A stretch of DNA of 64,000 nt from Hyphomonadaceae bacterium (GTDB lineage Bacteria > Pseudomonadota > Alphaproteobacteria > Caulobacterales > Aquidulcibacteraceae). Below the pieces are notes generated by a model, which was not told the DNA's origin, did no database searches, and worked only from the letters and a program-made list of their open reading frames with translations. Location: NCBI GenBank assembly GCA_019753175.1, contig JAIELK010000006.1, positions 227,569 to 291,568 on the forward strand. The letters run 5' to 3'. Position 1 is the stretch's first letter; every line of letters starts with the position of its first letter. Position numbers and translations under genes: made by a program. Positions 8,341 to 18,018 of this stretch are shown here, piece by piece.

Positions 8341-8610
8341 TCAGGTGGTGAAGTCGATCCAGAGGTTGGCGGCGATCAGCACAACGCCCAGCAGTGCCAG
8401 CGCAGCGCCAAGCACGCGGCGCCACAGCGGGATCTTCGCCCACGGCGTGGCTTCATTGCCGAGCACCACCAGCGCGAGGCCGAGCGAGAACCAGACCCCG
8501 GCGCCGAGCACGTCAGCTTGAAGGGCGTTGACTGCGGAGATGCTCAAAAACAACAAGGCCAAGAGTGCATTGCCCACGGAGCGAGGCGATGGCTGCGTGT
8601 CGGCCGGCAT
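8341..8610 (-). CDS. Small membrane protein, unknown function
   Basis: 89 aa from the ATG at 8610, picked because AAGGAGGGA lies seven bases upstream; a longer frame exists but overlaps the XRE gene. After a short polar N-terminus (MPADTQPSPRS) come three hydrophobic stretches (about 13-30, 35-50, 62-84), so it is an inner-membrane protein with two or three helices. No family recognised. It sits 13 bp after the XRE regulator and 25 bp before the TraB/GumN gene, so it is very probably in that operon. Confidence 0.7.
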   Translation of the reverse strand: MPADTQPSPRSVGNALLALLFLSISAVNALQADVLGAGVWFSLGLALVVLGNEATPWAKIPLWRRVLGAALALLGVVLIAANLWIDFTT

Positions 8611-8623
8611 GTCAGGTCCCTCC

Positions 8624-8836
8624 TTATTCTGCGGCGTTGGCTTGGGCGTCATCGAAAAAAATCTCCTCGATGTGCATTCCGAACAATCGTGCGATTTTGA
8701 ACGCGAGCGGCAGCGATGGGTCGTAACGGCCGGTCTCAATCGCGTTGATGGTTTGGCGTGAGGCGCCGAGTTTGTCGGCGAGGTCGGCCTGGCTCCATTC
8801 GCGCTCGGCGCGGAGCACTCTGAGGCGATTTCTCAT
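8624..8836 (-). CDS. Small XRE-family (Cro/CI type) transcriptional regulator
   Basis: 70 aa, consisting almost only of a helix-turn-helix domain: MRNRLRVLRAEREWSQADLA then LGASRQTINAIETGRYDPS, with the C-terminal LARLFGMHIEEIFF tail seen in YozG-like regulators (here KIARLFGMHIEEIF). Its ATG overlaps the stop of the upstream multi-spanning membrane protein as ATGA. Small regulators of this type usually act on their own operon; the TTGTCA repeats at 9879-9960 are the obvious candidate operator (inference). Confidence 0.88.
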   Translation of the reverse strand: MRNRLRVLRAEREWSQADLADKLGASRQTINAIETGRYDPSLPLAFKIARLFGMHIEEIFFDDAQANAAE

Positions 8837-9735
8837 GCCGGTTTTCCAAACATCGACGACTGCCCCATGACCGACGCTGTCACGAACGAAGTGGCGACGA
8901 GTTGAACGACGATGAGCGCGAGAAACACCCCGCTCGCGTCCATGGGCGGCGCCAGCGCGAGCGGCTGGATGACGGCCCATACGAAGGCGCCGAGCGTGAG
9001 AATGATCGCCGAAACGGCATAGCCCTCGACGACATGGCGACGCTGCATCTCATCGAAGCCGCGCCACAGCACGTGATTGGACCACGCGCTGATCACGCAG
9101 GCGGCGATGGCGACGATAGCCGGCCAGAGTCGCGCCTCCTCCGGCGCCTGGCGGACGGCGGCCAGGGCCGCGCAGCCAACGCCCAATGTCGCCATCCCTA
9201 GCGCCGCCCAACCGAACATGCCGCGCTCCGAGCGACGCACCTCCAGGCATTCCGGGTCGTCGACCTCGTCCACTTGCAGCGCCTGCATCGCGCTCTGCCC
9301 GAACATAGCGATGGCGGCGAGGAATAATCCGACCACCACGCAACCGCTGGCCAGGATCCAAAGGAAGCTGTCGAGCAGGGTCGGCTCGCTGAGCGGCCCA
9401 AGCAGCGCGGCGATCGCGGGCGAAATGCTGGTGAAGAGTTCGAGGCAAATCCCCAGCGTCATGCCCACGACCATCCCCGCAACGGCGTAGATCACCCAGC
9501 GCACGAGTTGGGGTTTGCCCTTCGCTGTGAACCGGCTGAGGGGCAACACCAGCACCAGCGCCAATACCGGGATGACGTACATCGCGAAGAACGCGACGCG
9601 CTCGGGGACGCCCCAGCCGATGACCGTGGCCAGGGGCTTCTCTTCCGGCGTGCCGGTAGCGACCAGCGCCACCATGGTCAGCGTCAGCACAGCCAAACCG
9701 TGGAGGCGCAACGGGGTCACAGCTTTGTTCGACAT
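8833..9735 (-). CDS. Multi-spanning membrane protein linked to XRE regulator
   Basis: 300 aa with about eight hydrophobic segments (roughly 11-28, 48-66, 80-102, 122-146, 173-192, 204-222, 238-258, 268-288). No enzyme motif recognised. The pattern of a polytopic membrane protein directly upstream of and overlapping a tiny YozG-type regulator recurs in bacteria, where the C-terminal half resembles DUF2178-like proteins; I infer only a loose match (DEMQRRHVVEGYAVS). Good ribosome site (GGAGAAGG) before the ATG at 9735. Confidence 0.75.
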   Translation of the reverse strand: MSNKAVTPLRLHGLAVLTLTMVALVATGTPEEKPLATVIGWGVPERVAFFAMYVIPVLALVLVLPLSRFTAKGKPQLVRWVIYAVAGMVVGMTLGICLELFTSISPAIAALLGPLSEPTLLDSFLWILASGCVVVGLFLAAIAMFGQSAMQALQVDEVDDPECLEVRRSERGMFGWAALGMATLGVGCAALAAVRQAPEEARLWPAIVAIAACVISAWSNHVLWRGFDEMQRRHVVEGYAVSAIILTLGAFVWAVIQPLALAPPMDASGVFLALIVVQLVATSFVTASVMGQSSMFGKPA

Positions 9736-9756
9736 GGGACCTTCTCCGGCCAGAGG

Positions 9757-9864
9757 TTAGGCGACGATGGCGGCGGCCGTGTTGAGAACGGAAAGCCCGA
9801 TCGGTGCGAGGAGCACGGCAGCCAGGGCCAGGGCGGCGAAGCGAGCGACAAGACCGTTTCTCAT
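9757..9864 (-). CDS. 35-residue single-helix membrane peptide
   Basis: Short open frame MRNGLVARFAALALAAVLL... ending NTAAAIVA. AAAGGAG stands seven bases before the ATG at 9864, a textbook ribosome site, and the frame ends 21 bp before the start of the polytopic membrane protein. One hydrophobic helix spans about residues 8-27. It is the first gene after the TTGTCA-repeat promoter and so heads the operon. Function unknown; a membrane-inserted small protein or leader peptide are both possible. Confidence 0.6.
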   Translation of the reverse strand: MRNGLVARFAALALAAVLLAPIGLSVLNTAAAIVA

Positions 9865-9878
9865 TTCGACAAACTCCT

Positions 9879-9960
9879 TTGTCTAAGTGACAAGGACATT
9901 TGTCATACATGGGCGCATCGTTGTCAAGCGTGTTTGCCTTTTTGCCCTGGATGTTTGTCA
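9879..9960. promoter_or_regulatory. Candidate operator/promoter with repeated TTGTCA half-sites
   Basis: TTGTCA occurs at 9900, 9921 and 9955, its complement TGACAA at 9888, and TTGTC at 9879. Two inverted arrangements result: TGACAA-N6-TTGTCA (9888-9905) and TTGTC-N5-GACAA (9879-9893). On the minus strand 9927-9922 reads TTGACA, a good -35 element, with the inverted repeats covering the expected -10/start region. The layout fits repression by the XRE regulator of the same operon. No binding data can be read from sequence. Confidence 0.5.
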
Positions 9961-10034
9961 TACCGGATTGGGAGAGCCGCACATCGGTGCGCGGCCAATA
10001 GGCCTTTGATGACCCCCAGCTGGCGAAGTGGGTC

Positions 10035-11045
10035 CTAGCGCCAGGGGGCGAAGTGCTTGGACAGTTTCAGCCCCTGTCCTTGGTAGCTCGAGCCGATCTC
10101 GCCGTAGAGCCGGTCCACCGGCCCAGACAGCGGCTCGAACACCAGCTTGCCGACCGGCTGGCCGTCCTCGACGATGAAGGGCACGTCGCGAGAGCGCACT
10201 TCCAGCACCGCGCGCCCCTCGTACGGGGCGACGCCAAATCCGGGATCGAAGAAGCCGGCATAGTGGGCGCGGAACTCGCCGAGCTCCGGCCGGATCGGCG
10301 CCATCTCCGCGGCTTCATCAGCCGGGATCAGCACGTTTTCCTTCGACGCGAAGATGTAGAACTGCCCCGGCTCGAGCACGACTTGACCACGCCGCGCCTC
10401 CATCGGCTCCCAAAAGTCGCGGGGGTCGTAGCCGGCGATGCGGTCAAGGTCGATGACGCCGGAATGGCGCTTGGCGCGGAAGCCGACCGGGCCGTCGAGC
10501 GAGAGCTCCATGGTGAAGTCGATCTCACGCTTGGGCCTTGGCGCGCCGCGCCGCAACCGCACCTGGCTGAGACGCGTGCCCTCCCGCACCAGCACCGAGA
10601 ATGTGCATGGGCTGATCTCGGCCCACATCGGTCCGTGATAGCCGGCGGGGATCGCGTCGAACGATTGGGCGCCATCGGTGATCAGGCGCGTGAACACATC
10701 GACACGCCCGGTCGAGCTCTTCGGATTGGCGGCGCCGTGCAGATGCGGCGGCAGCGCCAGTTCTTCCTGCACCTGAACCAGATAGACGCAGCCGGTTTCG
10801 AGCACTGCGCCCTGGCGCAGATCGACGCGGTGCATGACCAGTTCATCGTCCAACCGATCCGCAACCTTGGCGCCTGCCCCCGGCAGGAAGCTCGCGCGCA
10901 GCCGATAGGCGGTAGCGCCAAGCCGCAAGTCGAGGCTCGCCGGCTGGATCTGCTCATCGAGGAACGGCGCCCCCGCCCGGACCCAGCCGTGGCCGATGCC
11001 GCGTTTGAGTTCGCTGTCAGAGAGGACGCCGTGCGTATTGGTCAT
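10035..11045 (-). CDS. dcd: 2'-deoxycytidine 5'-triphosphate deaminase, long alphaproteobacterial form
   Basis: 336 aa. The dUTPase/dCTP-deaminase fold appears twice, as in the long form (PF06559 type): first half with QIQPASLDLRLG and LHGAANPKSSTGRVDVFTRL, second half with LEPGQFYIFASKENVLIP and FFDPGFG. The enzyme deaminates dCTP to dUTP, feeding dTMP synthesis. The KSSTGR and the second-half DPGFG segments are the conserved nucleotide-binding regions. Start at 11045 is supported by a GGGAGGGG site. It stands alone on the minus strand, divergent from apaG. Confidence 0.9.
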   Translation of the reverse strand: MTNTHGVLSDSELKRGIGHGWVRAGAPFLDEQIQPASLDLRLGATAYRLRASFLPGAGAKVADRLDDELVMHRVDLRQGAVLETGCVYLVQVQEELALPPHLHGAANPKSSTGRVDVFTRLITDGAQSFDAIPAGYHGPMWAEISPCTFSVLVREGTRLSQVRLRRGAPRPKREIDFTMELSLDGPVGFRAKRHSGVIDLDRIAGYDPRDFWEPMEARRGQVVLEPGQFYIFASKENVLIPADEAAEMAPIRPELGEFRAHYAGFFDPGFGVAPYEGRAVLEVRSRDVPFIVEDGQPVGKLVFEPLSGPVDRLYGEIGSSYQGQGLKLSKHFAPWR

Positions 11046-11092
11046 CTCCCCCTCCCCTGGCTTGCGCCGCAGGCTTTGTCTAGTTTGGGATC

Positions 11093-11488
11093 ATGGTCGA
11101 GCAGGAAACCTCCGGCATTCTGGTGCGGGTCGCGCCGCAATTCCTCCCCGAGGAATCGGCCCCCGACGAGCGCCGCTTTGTCTGGGCCTACACGATCGAG
11201 ATCGAGAACCGGGGCCGCGACACGGTGCAACTGCTGTCGCGCTACTGGCGCATCACCGACGAGAACGGCGTGACGCAGGAGGTGCGCGGGCCCGGCGTGA
11301 TCGGCCAGCAGCCGGTGATCGAGCCGGGCGAAAGCTTCCGCTACACCAGCGCTGCCCCGCTGGCCGCACCCTCCGGGGTGATGCACGGCGCCTATTCCAT
11401 GATGCGCGTCGACAGCGGCGATGCGTTCGACATCGCCGTGCCTCTGTTCGCGCTTGACTCTCCACACGTCGCGCGCCGGGCGAACTGA
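11093..11488 (+). CDS. apaG: ApaG domain protein
   Basis: 131 aa, full length for ApaG. The fibronectin-type-III-like fold is seen in VWAYTIEIENRGRDTVQLLSR, YWRITDENG and GVIGQQPVIEPGESFRYTS, then MHGAYSMM, all classic ApaG signatures. Genetic work links ApaG to Co2+ resistance and Mg2+ efflux; its biochemical role is not settled. It is followed by a cupin gene one base after its stop, so the two are coupled. Confidence 0.95.
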   Translation: MVEQETSGILVRVAPQFLPEESAPDERRFVWAYTIEIENRGRDTVQLLSRYWRITDENGVTQEVRGPGVIGQQPVIEPGESFRYTSAAPLAAPSGVMHGAYSMMRVDSGDAFDIAVPLFALDSPHVARRAN

Positions 11489-11489
11489 C

Positions 11490-12041
11490 ATGCCCCACCC
11501 CGCATTCGCCGACGCCATGCGCCGCATCGTCACCGGCGACAACGCCAGCGGGCGCTCGATCGTCGTCGTCGACGGCGGCCCCGCCGGCGAAATGGGCGCG
11601 CCGGGTCTGGGGGGCTTGTACGAAATCTGGCACGAGGCGCTGAACGATGCGCTCGATGCGAAGGACGCGTGCGATCGCGGCGAGCAAACGCCGCTGCTTT
11701 CGCCGGCCGACGGCAAGGTCAAAGTGCGCTGGTTCGTGATCGAGCCGCCGCCGGCGGGCGCGCCGCCCGAAGCAATCAGAGCCGCTGCGCGCGAACGCTT
11801 TCGCGCCTTCGGCGCCGAGCATGAGCTGCGCGATCAGGGTCGCCACCCGGCGATGCACCAGACCGCGACACTCGACATCATTTGTCTGATCTCCGGCGAC
11901 GCTTCGCTCGTGCTCGACGACAGCGAAACGCGGGTGAAACCGGGGCAGATCGTGATCCAGCGCGGAACCTCGCACGCCTGGACCGCGCACGGCGGCCCGG
12001 CGCTGTTCCTGGCCGTGCTGATCGATCGCGAGTTGGCTTAG
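11490..12041 (+). CDS. Cupin-domain protein
   Basis: 183 aa; ATG at 11490 directly after the apaG stop. The C-terminal third is a single cupin barrel: MHQTATLDIICLISGDASLVLD, then LVLDDSETRVKPGQIVIQRGTSHAW. The His of SHAW and the acidic/hydrophobic GD segment match cupin motif 2 and the end of motif 1, though motif 1's usual HxH pair is only partly recognisable (HPAMHQT). N-terminal residues 1-95 carry no recognised domain. Substrate unknown. Sits between apaG and a PLP-dependent lyase-like gene. Confidence 0.8.
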   Translation: MPHPAFADAMRRIVTGDNASGRSIVVVDGGPAGEMGAPGLGGLYEIWHEALNDALDAKDACDRGEQTPLLSPADGKVKVRWFVIEPPPAGAPPEAIRAAARERFRAFGAEHELRDQGRHPAMHQTATLDIICLISGDASLVLDDSETRVKPGQIVIQRGTSHAWTAHGGPALFLAVLIDRELA

Positions 12042-12126
12042 CCCCACTCTCTCCCTCCCAGAACCATGCCCCAGGGGCAGATACGCCCGCTTGCCGGGCC
12101 GGCCAGAGCACGCAACAACGCCTGCC

Positions 12127-13359
<1,233 letters not shown>

Positions 13360-13362
13360 TCC

Positions 13363-13932
13363 ATGTTCGCCGCCGCACTCGCTTTGGGGCTTGCGCTCGC
13401 GGCCGACGCCTTCGCCGTGGCGCTGGCGCAAGGCGCGGCGGCGCGCGCGCATCTGCATGTGAAGGCGCTGATCATCGGACTCGCATTCGGCGCTGCGCAA
13501 GCGTTGATGCCGCTGATCGGCTGGGCTCTGGGCGCAGCCTTCGCCATGTGGCTTGCCGGCGTCGATCACTGGATCGCCTTCGTCGTGCTCGTCGTCCTCG
13601 GCTTGCGCATGCTGCGCGAGGGGTTAGCGCAGCGCACCGATGAAGACCCGCCGGCGCGGACGCTGACGGCGGCAAGTCTGACCTGGATGGCGCTCGCGAC
13701 CAGCATCGATGCGGCGGCGGCGGGTCTCACATTCGAGGCGCTCGCACTCGACCCATGGTTTGCCTCAGCCGTGATCGGCGGCGTAACCGCGCTCGTCTGT
13801 GCGGCCGGCGTTTACATCGGCCGCATCGCTGGCGCAGCGCTCGGCGGGACGGCGGAGACCATCGGCGGTGTCGCCCTCATCGCCATCGGCTTCAAAATCC
13901 TGTTCGATCATGGCGTGTTCGCGATGATGTAG
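13363..13932 (+). CDS. mntP: Manganese efflux pump MntP
   Basis: 189 aa with six hydrophobic segments and the internal two-fold repeat of MntP. The paired acidic motifs are ADAFAVALAQGA (about residues 14-25) and ATSIDAAAAG (about 110-119); the Asp residues are needed for Mn2+ export in the family. Starts 3 bp after the PLP enzyme gene, so it is in the same plus-strand operon. No yybP-ykoY riboswitch is visible upstream because the start is buried in the operon. Confidence 0.92.
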   Translation: MFAAALALGLALAADAFAVALAQGAAARAHLHVKALIIGLAFGAAQALMPLIGWALGAAFAMWLAGVDHWIAFVVLVVLGLRMLREGLAQRTDEDPPARTLTAASLTWMALATSIDAAAAGLTFEALALDPWFASAVIGGVTALVCAAGVYIGRIAGAALGGTAETIGGVALIAIGFKILFDHGVFAMM

Positions 13933-13939
13933 GCGGGCG

Positions 13940-15430
13940 CTACCCGCGCAGCCGTTTCACCCAAGCAGCGGTGCTCGCATCCAATCCCTCTGGCGTCTGC
14001 CCGCCCTCAAGCGCGGGCAAGAGTTGGTTCGCCATTTCCTTGCCGAGTTCGACGCCGAACTGGTCGAAGGGATTGATGCCGGCGAGCACCGCCTGTGTGA
14101 AGGTTCGATGTTCGTAGAAGGCAAGCAGCGCGCCCAAAGCCGGCGGCGACAGCGCATCCATCGCCATTAGCGTGGAGGCGCGATTGCCCGAGAAACGCCG
14201 GTGCGGATCGGCGGCGTCGCGACCGACCATAAGCGCGCGCGCTTGCGCCAATGCGTTGGCGAACACCTTCGTGCGATGCGATGGAGGCCCCTCGTGCGCG
14301 CCGATGTTAACGACGATCTCCAGTGGGATTTCCTCAACGCCTTGGTGCAGAAGCTGGAAGAACGAGTGCTGCGCATTGGTGCCGGCGACGCCCCAGGTGA
14401 CGCCGCATGCGGAGCGCGCGAGCGCTTCGCCATCGCGGGTCACGCCCTTGCCGTTCGACTCCATCTCCAGCTGCTGCATATAGGCCGGCAGCAAGCGCAG
14501 ACGCTCCGAATAGGGAACCAGCGCATAAGAGCCATGCCCCAGCGCTTCGCGATTCCACATCTGGATCGCTGCGCTGAGCGCGGGCAGGTTTTGCGCGAAC
14601 GGCGCATCACGAAAGTGCGCATCCATCTGCGCGGCGCCGGCGAGCAGGCCTTCGAATGCGCCGTCTTGCAATGCGATGGCGCACACAAGGCTGACGCTCG
14701 ACCACAACGAATAGCGTCCCCCGACCCAGTCCCAGAACGCGAACACGCTGTCTGCGGGCGCGCCCCAGGCGACCGCGCGCTCGGGCGCTGCGGTGGCCGC
14801 GGCGAGATAAGCCGGCCCCCATGCGCGCACGAACGCGGCATTGGCCAGCGTCTCCTGCGTCGTGAATGTTTTCGATGCAACGATCAGCAGCGTGCGCTTC
14901 GGGTTGAGGCCCTCGATCGCGTCGGCGACGTCGGCCCCGTCGACATTGGCGGCGAAGCGAACATCAATGCCGGGAACCCGGTGCGGCTTCAGCGCGTCGA
15001 GCAGGAGGCGCGGACCGAGGTCCGAACCGCCAATGCCGAGATGCACGATCGCGTCGATCCGGGACCGAATGTCGCGCGCGAACGCGGTCATGCGTGCGCG
15101 CACCTCCAGCACGTCTGCCGGCGCGTCCGCGGCGCGCAGCGCCCAATGCATGGCCGCGCGCCCCTCGGTCATGTTGACGCGGTCGCCTGCAAACAGCTTG
15201 GCGCGCCAGCTCTCGAAGGCGCGCGCTTGCGCCAGCGCATTGAGTGCGCCGAGCGCGCCCGCGTCGATGCGCTGCTTTGAGAGGTCAGCAATGAGGTGCG
15301 GCGCAGCGAGCGTTAATGTTTCGGCGCGCCTCGGATCGGCGGCGAACAGCGCGAGCAAGGGCGTTGTTCGCAGCCGCTTGGCTTCGGCCTCGATACGGCT
15401 CCATGCGTTAGGGATGGCGCTGGCGTTCAT
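13940..15430 (-). CDS. pgi: Glucose-6-phosphate isomerase
   Basis: 496 aa from the ATG at 15430 (the frame is open further but the extra region overlaps galE). Converts glucose 6-phosphate and fructose 6-phosphate. Family signatures: HLGIGGSDLGPRLL, VASKTFTTQETLANA, GGRYSLWSSVSL, GKGVTRDGE, TWGVAGTNAQHSFFQLLHQG and the C-terminal FDQFGVELGK, giving the substrate-phosphate and catalytic residues. Length is a little below the 540-550 aa of E. coli-type enzymes, common in alphaproteobacteria. Divergent from galE with 28 bp between starts. Confidence 0.96.
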   Translation of the reverse strand: MNASAIPNAWSRIEAEAKRLRTTPLLALFAADPRRAETLTLAAPHLIADLSKQRIDAGALGALNALAQARAFESWRAKLFAGDRVNMTEGRAAMHWALRAADAPADVLEVRARMTAFARDIRSRIDAIVHLGIGGSDLGPRLLLDALKPHRVPGIDVRFAANVDGADVADAIEGLNPKRTLLIVASKTFTTQETLANAAFVRAWGPAYLAAATAAPERAVAWGAPADSVFAFWDWVGGRYSLWSSVSLVCAIALQDGAFEGLLAGAAQMDAHFRDAPFAQNLPALSAAIQMWNREALGHGSYALVPYSERLRLLPAYMQQLEMESNGKGVTRDGEALARSACGVTWGVAGTNAQHSFFQLLHQGVEEIPLEIVVNIGAHEGPPSHRTKVFANALAQARALMVGRDAADPHRRFSGNRASTLMAMDALSPPALGALLAFYEHRTFTQAVLAGINPFDQFGVELGKEMANQLLPALEGGQTPEGLDASTAAWVKRLRG

Positions 15431-15458
15431 ACGGCAGAGCCTGTAGCAGGAGCACCGC

Positions 15459-16448
15459 ATGGCTACAATTCTTGTCACGGGCGGCGCTGGGTATGTCGGC
15501 GCGCACTGCTGCCTGGCGCTGAAGCAGGCGGGGCATTCGGTGGTCGTGTTCGACAACCTGTCGAACGGCCATCGCGCGTTCGCGAAATGGGGAGAGTTCG
15601 TCGAAGGCGATATACGGAACCGGAGCACGCTCGCCGCCGTTTTCGACGCGCAACGGCCGGATGCGGTGTTGCACTGCGCCGCGCTGATCGAGGTGGGCGA
15701 GTCGGTGAAGCATCCGGACCGCTTCTACGATAACAACGTGACCGGCGCGCTGGTGCTGCTCGATGTCATGCGTGAGAAAGGCGTCAAGCCGTTCGTCTTC
15801 TCCTCGACCTGCGCCACCTATGGCGAACCGCAGCGGCTGCCGATGGACGAGACCCACCCGCAAGCGCCGGTCAGCCCCTATGGCTCGACCAAGCTGATGA
15901 TCGAGCGCGCAAGCGCCGACATCGCCGCTGCGCACGGACTCACATTCGCGCACCTGCGCTACTTCAACGCCGCCGGCGCAGCGCCCAGCGAAGGCATCGG
16001 TGAGCGCCACAATCCGGAGACGCATGCGATCCCGCTGGCGCTGTTCACGCTGCTTGGTCGCCGCGACGGCTTCAAGATTTTTGGCGACGATTACGACACC
16101 CGCGACGGCACATGCCTGCGCGACTACGTCCATGTGCTTGATCTGGCCGATGCGCATGTGCGCGCCATCGAGCGCCTGCTCGCTGGCGGGGACAGTCTCG
16201 CGGCAAACCTCGGCACTGGCGACGGCGTCACGGTGAAGGAATTGCTGGCGTCGATCGAGCGCGTCACCGGTCGCACCGTGCCCGCATCGCCCGCGCCGCG
16301 CCGGCCGGGCGATGCGCCGGCACTGATGGCGAACAATACGCTGGCGAAGCGCGAGCTGGGCTGGTCGCCCACCCGCGGGATCGATCAGATCATCGCCGAT
16401 GCGTGGGAATGGCATGCGCGGGTGGAGGGAGAGGTGTTTGGACTCTGA
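15459..16448 (+). CDS. galE: UDP-glucose 4-epimerase
   Basis: 329 aa, standard SDR-type GalE. NAD-binding TGGAGYVGAH at the N-terminus, FSSTCATYG (catalytic Ser/Thr region), SPYGSTKLMIE (YxxxK), LRYFNAAGA and RDGTCLRDYVHVLDLADAH are all present. Interconverts UDP-glucose and UDP-galactose for surface polysaccharides. ATG at 15459 has AGGAG eight bases upstream. The pairing with divergent pgi places two sugar-nucleotide supply steps side by side. Confidence 0.95.
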   Translation: MATILVTGGAGYVGAHCCLALKQAGHSVVVFDNLSNGHRAFAKWGEFVEGDIRNRSTLAAVFDAQRPDAVLHCAALIEVGESVKHPDRFYDNNVTGALVLLDVMREKGVKPFVFSSTCATYGEPQRLPMDETHPQAPVSPYGSTKLMIERASADIAAAHGLTFAHLRYFNAAGAAPSEGIGERHNPETHAIPLALFTLLGRRDGFKIFGDDYDTRDGTCLRDYVHVLDLADAHVRAIERLLAGGDSLAANLGTGDGVTVKELLASIERVTGRTVPASPAPRRPGDAPALMANNTLAKRELGWSPTRGIDQIIADAWEWHARVEGEVFGL

Positions 16449-16537
16449 CGACAAGGTCGTTCCGCCAACCGCGGCCGCTCGCCAGTCGCTCCCGCCCGCC
16501 CCACACCCTGCCGCCGCAAATGTCGCACGCGGCTTTC

Positions 16538-16566
16538 TTGACGGCAAAAACCACCCCCACTAGGGT
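16538..16566 (+). promoter_or_regulatory. Sigma-70-like promoter before the F0 ATP synthase operon
   Basis: TTGACG (16538-16543), a 17-bp spacer, then TAGGGT (16561-16566). The -35 box and spacing are good, the -10 weak. It lies 62 bp before atpI, the first gene of the operon. A short imperfect inverted repeat (about 16581-16605) follows in the leader. Confidence 0.5.
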
Positions 16567-16628
16567 CCGCGCCGCTGAAGGGGACGGCTCAGACCTGAGT
16601 CGTCCTCCTGAGGCGTTTTGACCGTTCA

Positions 16629-16967
16629 ATGGCTGACAGAAAACCGCCGGAGGACGCCCTCGACAACCTTCGCCGGCGTGTCGCCGAAGCGCGGGGCGAT
16701 GGCGCCTCAGTCTCCCCACCGCCTCAAAGCCCGGCGTCGCTGGCGCTTCGTTTCGGCGGCGAGTTCGGGGCGGCGATCATTGTCGGGGCATTGCTCGGGT
16801 ACGGGGTCGATTACTTCCTCCACTCCTCGCCGTGGGGGCTCTTGATCGGGCTCATGCTCGGGTTCGCGGCGGGCATTGCGAATGTGGTGCGTTTGGCGCG
16901 CGCCTATTCCACCGCCCACCCGGTCGACTCAAACGCGCCGTCCCTCAAGGACGACGAAGAGGATTGA
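16629..16967 (+). CDS. atpI: ATP synthase assembly protein AtpI
   Basis: 112 aa. Polar N-terminus of about 38 residues, then two membrane helices (about 42-62 and 68-88) with the AtpI/Atp1-type GGEFGAAIIVGALLGYGVDY signature. AtpI helps assemble the c-ring and binds Mg2+ in other bacteria. First gene of the F0 operon, 10 bp before atpB. The C-terminal DDEED tail is highly acidic. Confidence 0.9.
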   Translation: MADRKPPEDALDNLRRRVAEARGDGASVSPPPQSPASLALRFGGEFGAAIIVGALLGYGVDYFLHSSPWGLLIGLMLGFAAGIANVVRLARAYSTAHPVDSNAPSLKDDEED

Positions 16968-16977
16968 AAGCGGCCCC

Positions 16978-17748
16978 GTGGCGAACGACCCGATCAAGCA
17001 ATTCCACATCGAGCCGCTCATTCCGATCGAAGTGGCCGGGCTCGACGCGAGCTTCACCAACGCCAGCCTCGCGATGGTCGCTGGCGTGGGCTTGGCGGCG
17101 CTGTTCTTCAACCGGGCGATGAAGCCGGCGGCCCTGGTGCCGAACCGCGCGCAAGTGGTGGCCGAGGGCGCATACGGGTTCATCCACGGGATGGTCCATC
17201 AGACCACAGGCGACGAAGGCGTGAAGAAGTTCTTCCCGTTCGTCTTCACGCTGTTTCTGTTCATTTTCATGTCCAACATGCTCGGGATGTTCCCGGGCTT
17301 CCTTGGCGTGCCGCATGTATTCGCGCCAACGAGCCAAATCATCGTCACTGGGGCGATGGCCGTGCTGGTGTTTCTTACCGTGATCGTGGTCGGTTTCGCC
17401 AAGAACGGGCTGAAATTTCTGAACGTCTTCGCGCCATCCGGCCTTCACCCGCTGATGTATCTTTTTATTGTGCCTATCGAGGTCGTATCGTTCTTCTCTC
17501 GACCACTCAGTCACGCGGTTCGCCTCTGGGCCAACATTTTTGCTGGCCACCTGCTGCTGAAGGTCATTGCTGGTTTTGTACCGATGATGGCTGCCGGCGG
17601 TCTTGCCCTGACGGCACTCTCAGTCGTGCCGCTGATACTTGTTGTCGCCATTTACGCGCTCGAGTTCCTCGTCGCGTTCCTTCAAGCCTACGTCTTCGCG
17701 ATGCTTACGTGCGTGTACCTGAACGACGCACTGCATCCTGGTCACTAA
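16978..17748 (+). CDS. atpB: F0F1 ATP synthase subunit a
   Basis: 256 aa from GTG 16978; an upstream frame overlaps atpI and is not used. Membrane subunit that forms the proton half-channels against the c-ring. The essential Arg is in [19 protein letters not shown], and the last helix reads [26 protein letters not shown], both diagnostic. Five to six membrane helices, N-terminal [20 protein letters not shown] in the alphaproteobacterial style. Confidence 0.96.
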   Translation: MANDPIKQFHIEPLIPIEVAGLDASFTNASLAMVAGVGLAALFFNRAMKPAALVPNRAQVVAEGAYGFIHGMVHQTTGDEGVKKFFPFVFTLFLFIFMSNMLGMFPGFLGVPHVFAPTSQIIVTGAMAVLVFLTVIVVGFAKNGLKFLNVFAPSGLHPLMYLFIVPIEVVSFFSRPLSHAVRLWANIFAGHLLLKVIAGFVPMMAAGGLALTALSVVPLILVVAIYALEFLVAFLQAYVFAMLTCVYLNDALHPGH

Positions 17749-17777
17749 CGTTCAGTTCCAACTCAGGGGAGTATCTG

Positions 17778-18014
17778 ATGGATCCGGAATCAGCTCGTTT
17801 TATTGGCGCAGGTCTCGCCTGCTTGGGCATGGGCCTCGCCGGCATCGGCGTCGGCACGATCTTCGGCAACTTTCTCTCGGGCGCGATGCGCAACCCGTCA
17901 GCGGCCCCCGGCCAGTTCACGAACCTCGTCCTCGGCTTCGCATTGACGGAAGCGCTGGGCATCTTCTCGTTGGCTGTCGCGCTCATCCTTCTGTTCGTGC
18001 CGCTGCAGTTCTAA
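17778..18014 (+). CDS. atpE: F0F1 ATP synthase subunit c
   Basis: 78 aa hairpin of two membrane helices. Start ATG 17778 has AGGGGAG before it; a longer frame overlaps atpB and was discarded. Helix 1 has the Gly-rich face ([16 protein letters not shown]), the loop RNP (R38-N39-P40) contacts F1, and the proton-carrying carboxylate is Glu58 in ALTEALGIF. Glu with no Na+-binding polar set suggests a proton-driven enzyme (inference). Confidence 0.97.
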   Translation: MDPESARFIGAGLACLGMGLAGIGVGTIFGNFLSGAMRNPSAAPGQFTNLVLGFALTEALGIFSLAVALILLFVPLQF

Positions 18015-18018
18015 GGCC

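Noticed and set aside
10053..11273. 406-codon plus-strand frame opposite dcd
   Set aside because: Antisense of a recognised dCTP deaminase and overlapping apaG in another frame; no motif.
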